From positions 124,001 through 188,000 of the forward strand of contig NZ_JAENHP010000018.1 of NCBI RefSeq assembly GCF_016834655.1: a stretch of DNA of 64,000 nt, given 5' to 3'. Each line of letters starts with the position of its first letter. Within the stretch, counting starts at the first letter, position 1. Positions 58,121 to 64,000 of this stretch are shown here, one piece after another. The notes under the pieces were generated by a model. It was not told the DNA's origin, ran no database searches, and saw nothing but the letters and a program-made list of their open reading frames with translations. The stretch is from Paractinoplanes ovalisporus. GTDB taxonomy: Bacteria; Actinomycetota; Actinomycetes; Mycobacteriales; Micromonosporaceae. The translations under genes were made by a program, and so were the position numbers.

Positions 58121-58915
58121 GTGATCGGTCAGTCGATCGTCCTCGCAGCGGAAGTTCCGTTCCCGCCGAGTGTCGAGGACTTCTACCTGCCCAGCATCCT
58201 GCCTTGGGGAGAGCACAACTCCTACTGGTTCACCAAGATCACGGCGCTGCTGTGGATCACGGTGGCCGCGATCATCATCTTCTTCCTGGCCACGTACCGG
58301 AAGCCGCAGCTCGTACCGACCAAGAAGCAGTGGATCGCCGAGAGCATCTACGGCTTCGTGCGGAACAACATCGCGGTCGACATGCTGGGCAAGCGCGGCA
58401 TCAACTTCGCGCCTTACCTGACGACGCTGTTCGTCTTCATCCTGCTGATGAACTTCTGGGCGATCGTGCCGTTCGCTCAGATCTCGCCGAACTCGCACAT
58501 CGCGTTCCCGGCGATTCTCGCGGTCATCAGTTACGTGATGTTCATCTACATCGGCATGAAGCACCACGGCGGCCTGAAGTACTTCAAGCACGCGCTCATT
58601 CCGCCGGCGCCGTGGTTCATCCTGCCGTTGCTGATTCCGATCGAGTTCTTCTCGACGTTCCTCGTTCGGCCGTTCTCGCTCGCCGTCCGTCTGTTCGCCA
58701 ACATGTTCGCCGGCCACATGCTGCTGCTGGTGTTCACGCTCGGCGGCTTCGCGATGCTGAACGCCAACGTCTGGTTCGCGCCGTTCTCGGTCGTCTCCTG
58801 GGTGATGACCATCGCCCTGACCTTCCTGGAGTTCCTGGTCATCTGCCTCCAGGCCTACGTCTTCACGGTGCTGACCGCGAGCTACGTCCAGGGCGCGCTC
58901 GCCGACGAGCACTGA
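58121..58915 (+). CDS. atpB: ATP synthase F0 subunit a
   Basis: A 264-residue membrane protein forming the proton half-channels. The key Arg is in RPFSLAVRLFANMFAGHMLL, and the C-terminal helices carry WVMTIALTFLEFLVICLQAYVFTVLTASYV. The N-terminus lies outside, VPFPPSVEDFYLPSIL. GTG start with AAAGGG upstream. First F0 gene of the operon atpB-E-F-H-A-G-D. Confidence 0.97.
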   Translation: MIGQSIVLAAEVPFPPSVEDFYLPSILPWGEHNSYWFTKITALLWITVAAIIIFFLATYRKPQLVPTKKQWIAESIYGFVRNNIAVDMLGKRGINFAPYLTTLFVFILLMNFWAIVPFAQISPNSHIAFPAILAVISYVMFIYIGMKHHGGLKYFKHALIPPAPWFILPLLIPIEFFSTFLVRPFSLAVRLFANMFAGHMLLLVFTLGGFAMLNANVWFAPFSVVSWVMTIALTFLEFLVICLQAYVFTVLTASYVQGALADEH

Positions 58916-58927
58916 GTCAGACCCAGC

Positions 58928-58972
58928 AACACCCCGTAACACCCCGTTGTCGTCCCGCGTGACAGTCACGCG
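58928..58972 (+). promoter_or_regulatory. Repeats in the atpB-atpE gap
   Basis: AACACCCCGT occurs twice in tandem (58928-58947), then a palindrome CGCGTGAC-A-GTCACGCG (58956-58972). This 77-base gap is the longest between F0 genes. The palindrome could protect or start an mRNA segment that raises atpE output, since many c subunits are needed per enzyme. Confidence 0.5.
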
Positions 58973-58992
58973 AGATACCAGGAGGAATTGCA

Positions 58993-59229
58993 ATGGTTGA
59001 CGTTATTGCCGCCGTCGGTGGTAGCACCGCCGCCATCGGCTACGGCCTCGCCGCCATCGGCCCCGGCATCGGTGTTGGTCTCGTCTTCTCGGCCTACATC
59101 CAGTCGACCGCCCGTCAGCCGGAGTCGTCGCGCCTGACCCTGCCGTACGTCTGGATCGGCTTCGCCGTCATCGAGGCGCTCGCCCTGCTGGGTATCGCGT
59201 TCGGCTTCATCTGGGCCGGCGAGTTCTAA
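58993..59229 (+). CDS. atpE: ATP synthase F0 subunit c
   Basis: A 78-residue hairpin of two helices forming the rotor ring. The first helix is glycine-rich (GLAAIGPGIGVGLVFSAY), the loop is ARQPE, and the proton-carrying Glu is in GFAVIEALALLG in the second helix. A perfect AGGAGG lies eight bases before the ATG, the strongest ribosome site in the operon, fitting the high copy number of subunit c. Confidence 0.98.
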   Translation: MVDVIAAVGGSTAAIGYGLAAIGPGIGVGLVFSAYIQSTARQPESSRLTLPYVWIGFAVIEALALLGIAFGFIWAGEF

Positions 59230-59256
59230 GCCCCTTCCCGCGCAGCGGAGGTCTTT

Positions 59257-59829
59257 ATGATCACCAAACTAGCGACTGACGTCACCACGCTGGCTGCTGA
59301 GGGCGCTACTGAGCACAACCCGATCATCCCGCTCTGGCAGGAGGTCGTCCTCGGCCTCATCGCCTTCTCGATCCTCTGCTTCGTGCTGATGAAGTTCGTC
59401 TTCCCCATGATGGAGAAGACCTTCGCGGCGCGGGTCGACGCGATCGAGGGTGGCATCAAGCGGGCCGAGGCCGCTCAGGCCGAGGCCAACCAGCTTCTCG
59501 AGCAGTACAAGGCCCAGCTGGCCGAGGCTCGCACCGAGGCCGCGCGCATCCGCGACGAGGCCCGGGCCGACGCCGAGGGCATCCGCCAGGACATCCTGGC
59601 CAAGGCCCGCGAGGAGTCGGACCGCATCATCGGGGCCGGCCAGGAGCAGCTCGCCGTGCAGCGCGAAAGCATCGTGCGTGAGCTTCGCTCCGAGGTCGGA
59701 TCGCTCGCGGTCGACCTGGCCAGCAAGATCGTCGGCGAGAGCCTTGCCGACGAGGCGCGCAGCCGGGGCACCGTGGAGCGGTTCATCAACGAGCTCGGCA
59801 CGGCCGGCTCGGCGGGCGGGCGGCGCTGA
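59257..59829 (+). CDS. atpF: ATP synthase F0 subunit b
   Basis: A 190-residue stalk protein. An outer N-terminal segment leads to one helix (IPLWQEVVLGLIAFSILCFVLMKFVF) and then a long charged coiled coil (ARVDAIEGGIKRAEAAQAEANQLLEQYKAQL). It is separate from subunit delta, unlike the mycobacterial b-delta fusion. Its stop overlaps atpH as TGATG. Confidence 0.97.
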   Translation: MITKLATDVTTLAAEGATEHNPIIPLWQEVVLGLIAFSILCFVLMKFVFPMMEKTFAARVDAIEGGIKRAEAAQAEANQLLEQYKAQLAEARTEAARIRDEARADAEGIRQDILAKAREESDRIIGAGQEQLAVQRESIVRELRSEVGSLAVDLASKIVGESLADEARSRGTVERFINELGTAGSAGGRR

Positions 59830-60650
59830 TGGCGTCGACCGTCAGCCAGCAGGCCACGGCCGAGGCGAGCGCGAAGTTCGCCGCCGGCACCGCCACGGCC
59901 ACGGCCGCGCAGGTCGCCTCGGCCGCCGACGAGATCCTGTCGGTGGCCGGCCTGCTGCGGGCGCAGCCCCGGCTCCGCCGGGCGCTGACCGACCCGTCGC
60001 GCTCCGGCGACGACCGGGCCGGGCTGGTCCGTTCGCTGCTGTCGGGCAAGGTCGCCGAGGTCGTTCTCGACACCTTGGCGACCCTGGTGTCCGGCCGGTT
60101 CTCCCGTCCGACCGAGCTGCTCGACTCCGTCGAGCGGCTGGGTGCCGACGCCGTGCTCGACTCGGCGCAGAAGGACGGCAAGCTGGCCGACATCGAGGAC
60201 GAGCTGTTCCGCTTCGGGCAGATCGTCTCGGGCAACCCGCAGCTCGCGGTCACGCTCAGTGATGCCGGTGCTCCCACCGGGCTCCGGGTTAAGCTGGTGG
60301 AGGACTTGCTGAAGGGCAAGGCCCAGCCGGCCACGGTGCGGCTCGCCGAGATCGCTCTCGAGGGCTTCGGGGGTCGTGGCTTCGAGTCGTCGTTGACCCG
60401 GTTGGTGGAGCTGACCGCCGCGAAGCGTGACCGCGAGGTCGCGTACGTGACGGTCGCCAAGCCGCTTTCCGACGCCGACGAGCAGGCGATGGCTGCCAAG
60501 TTGTCCGACATCTACGGTCGCTCGGTCTCGCTGAAGGTCGACGTCGATCCCGAGATCATCGGTGGCGTCAGTGTCCGGGTCGGCTCCGACCTCTACGACG
60601 GCACGATCCTGCGTCGGCTCAACGCCGCCAAGCAGGCATTCGCGAAGTAG
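59829..60650 (+). CDS. atpH: ATP synthase F1 subunit delta
   Basis: A 273-residue protein joining the stalk to F1. It is about 90 residues longer than the E. coli form, the extra part being N-terminal and helical (ASAKFAAGTATATAAQVASAADEIL onward), as usual in actinobacteria. The conserved C-terminal region reads SLKVDVDPEIIGGVSVRVGSDLYDGTILRRL. It overlaps atpF by one base. Confidence 0.96.
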   Translation: MASTVSQQATAEASAKFAAGTATATAAQVASAADEILSVAGLLRAQPRLRRALTDPSRSGDDRAGLVRSLLSGKVAEVVLDTLATLVSGRFSRPTELLDSVERLGADAVLDSAQKDGKLADIEDELFRFGQIVSGNPQLAVTLSDAGAPTGLRVKLVEDLLKGKAQPATVRLAEIALEGFGGRGFESSLTRLVELTAAKRDREVAYVTVAKPLSDADEQAMAAKLSDIYGRSVSLKVDVDPEIIGGVSVRVGSDLYDGTILRRLNAAKQAFAK

Positions 60651-60735
60651 ATTTTTCCCTCGGTCCGGCGGCGACGCGGATCGAGCAGGCCCCTCGGTGG
60701 CGGGAACGTCCCGAGCTAGACAGAGAAGGCAGAGG

Positions 60736-62385
<1,650 letters not shown>

Positions 62386-62387
62386 TC

Positions 62388-63316
62388 ATGGCCGGTCAGG
62401 TACAGGCACTTCGGCGGCGCATCCGCACCGTCAAGTCGACCAAGAAGATCGCGAAGGCGCAGGAGCTGGTGGCCACCAGCCGCATCGCCAAGGCTCAGGA
62501 GCGCGTTCAGGCCTCCAAGCCGTACGCGGAGGCGATCACCCAGGTCCTGACCGCCTTGGCGTCCAACGCGACGATCGACAACCCCCTGCTGGTCCCGCGT
62601 GAGCGGGTCCGGCGGGCGGGTGTCCTGCTCATCACCAGCGACCGCGGCCTGGCCGGCGCCTACAACGCCAACGCCATCCGCACCGCCGAGCAGCTGATCG
62701 AGCGGCTCAAGGCGGACGGCAAGGAGCCGGTCCTGTACGTCGTCGGCCGCAAGGGCGTCGGCTACTACCGGTTCCGCAACCGGCCGATCGAGGCCAGCTG
62801 GACGGGCTTCTCCGAGCGGCCGTCGTTCTCCGACGCCAAGGCGATCGGTGACGCTCTGCTCGACGCGTTCGTCGCGGGTGCGGACGACACCGACACCACC
62901 TACGGCCCCGACGGGATCCAGGGCGTCGACGAGCTGCACATCGTCAGCACGCAGTTCAAGTCGCTGATGACGCAGAGCGCCGAGGCGCACTTCCTGGCTC
63001 CGATGCAGGTCGAGGAGCGCGAGGTCGAGCCCGGGCTGCGCCCGGCCTACGAGTTCGAGCCGGACGCCGACGAGCTGCTCGACGCGCTGCTGCCGAAGTA
63101 CCTCAACACGCGGATCTACGCGGCGTTGCTGGACTCGGCGGCCAGCGAGTCGGCCTCGCGCCGGCGGGCGATGAAGAGCGCGTCGGACAACGCGGACGAC
63201 CTGCTCAAGCGGTACACGCGCGAGATGAACTCCGCGCGGCAGGCCGCGATCACCCAGGAAATCAGTGAGATCGTTGGCGGCGTCGAGGCGCTGTCCTCGG
63301 CAGGAAGTGATACGTG

Positions 63317-63317
<1 letters not shown>
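62388..63317 (+). CDS. atpG: ATP synthase F1 subunit gamma
   Basis: A 309-residue central-stalk subunit. The N-terminal coiled-coil helix has RRIRTVKSTKKIAKAQELVATSRI and the C-terminal helix has ITQEISEIVGGVEAL. An extra loop of about 15 residues (GADDTDTTYGPDGIQ, near 164-178) matches the actinobacterial insertion known in mycobacterial gamma. It starts two bases after atpA and overlaps atpD by one base. Confidence 0.97.

Positions 63318-64000
<683 letters not shown>

Overview
The window is a high-GC actinobacterial chromosome segment. Gene order and style point to the Micromonosporaceae, probably Actinoplanes or a close relative. This assignment is an inference from many GTG starts, ATGA/GTGA overlaps, apparent leaderless genes, a zinc-type L31, a Rho with a long arginine/aspartate/asparagine-rich insertion, and an actinobacterial-style ATP synthase. 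No plasmid, phage, insertion sequence or CRISPR array was seen.

Positions 1-29.4 kb are accessory or variable. They hold the end of a GH18 chitinase, a DedA protein, a PadR/membrane-protein pair and a GH13 trehalose-synthase-like enzyme. An SDR enzyme is followed by a pair resembling E. coli YgiB/YgiC. Two sigma-factor modules follow: a SigE-type sigma factor with a secreted partner, and a SigK/RskA pair with a recognisable SigK-like promoter. The rest is regulators (two AraC, TetR, HxlR, XRE), hydrolases, a DHA2 exporter, a Ser/Thr kinase and several tandem repeats. A tRNA-Arg(CCG) and a DUF3105-DUF305 membrane pair close this part.

Positions 29.5-43.9 kb hold argS-lysA-hom-thrC, then thrB and rho. 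The threonine genes are split: a divergent MarR regulator, an HAE1-type RND permease, an MFS transporter and a small membrane protein lie between thrC and thrB. thrB appears to have its own promoter. Rho has a 326-base leader with a terminator-like hairpin and is followed by a strong terminator.

Positions 44-46.7 kb hold an oxygenase-only nitric oxide synthase. Converging on it is a two-gene operon for a T4-type polynucleotide kinase-phosphatase and a minimal RNA ligase, which together would make an RNA end-healing and sealing system. This is the most interesting locus in the window.

Positions 46.9-64 kb are core genes: rpmE, prfA, a beta-propeller/GGDEF pair, prmC, two Sua5/TsaC-type enzymes around a low-molecular-weight phosphatase, glyA, two small membrane proteins of the ATP synthase region, and atpBEFHAGD. 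atpD runs off the end of the window.
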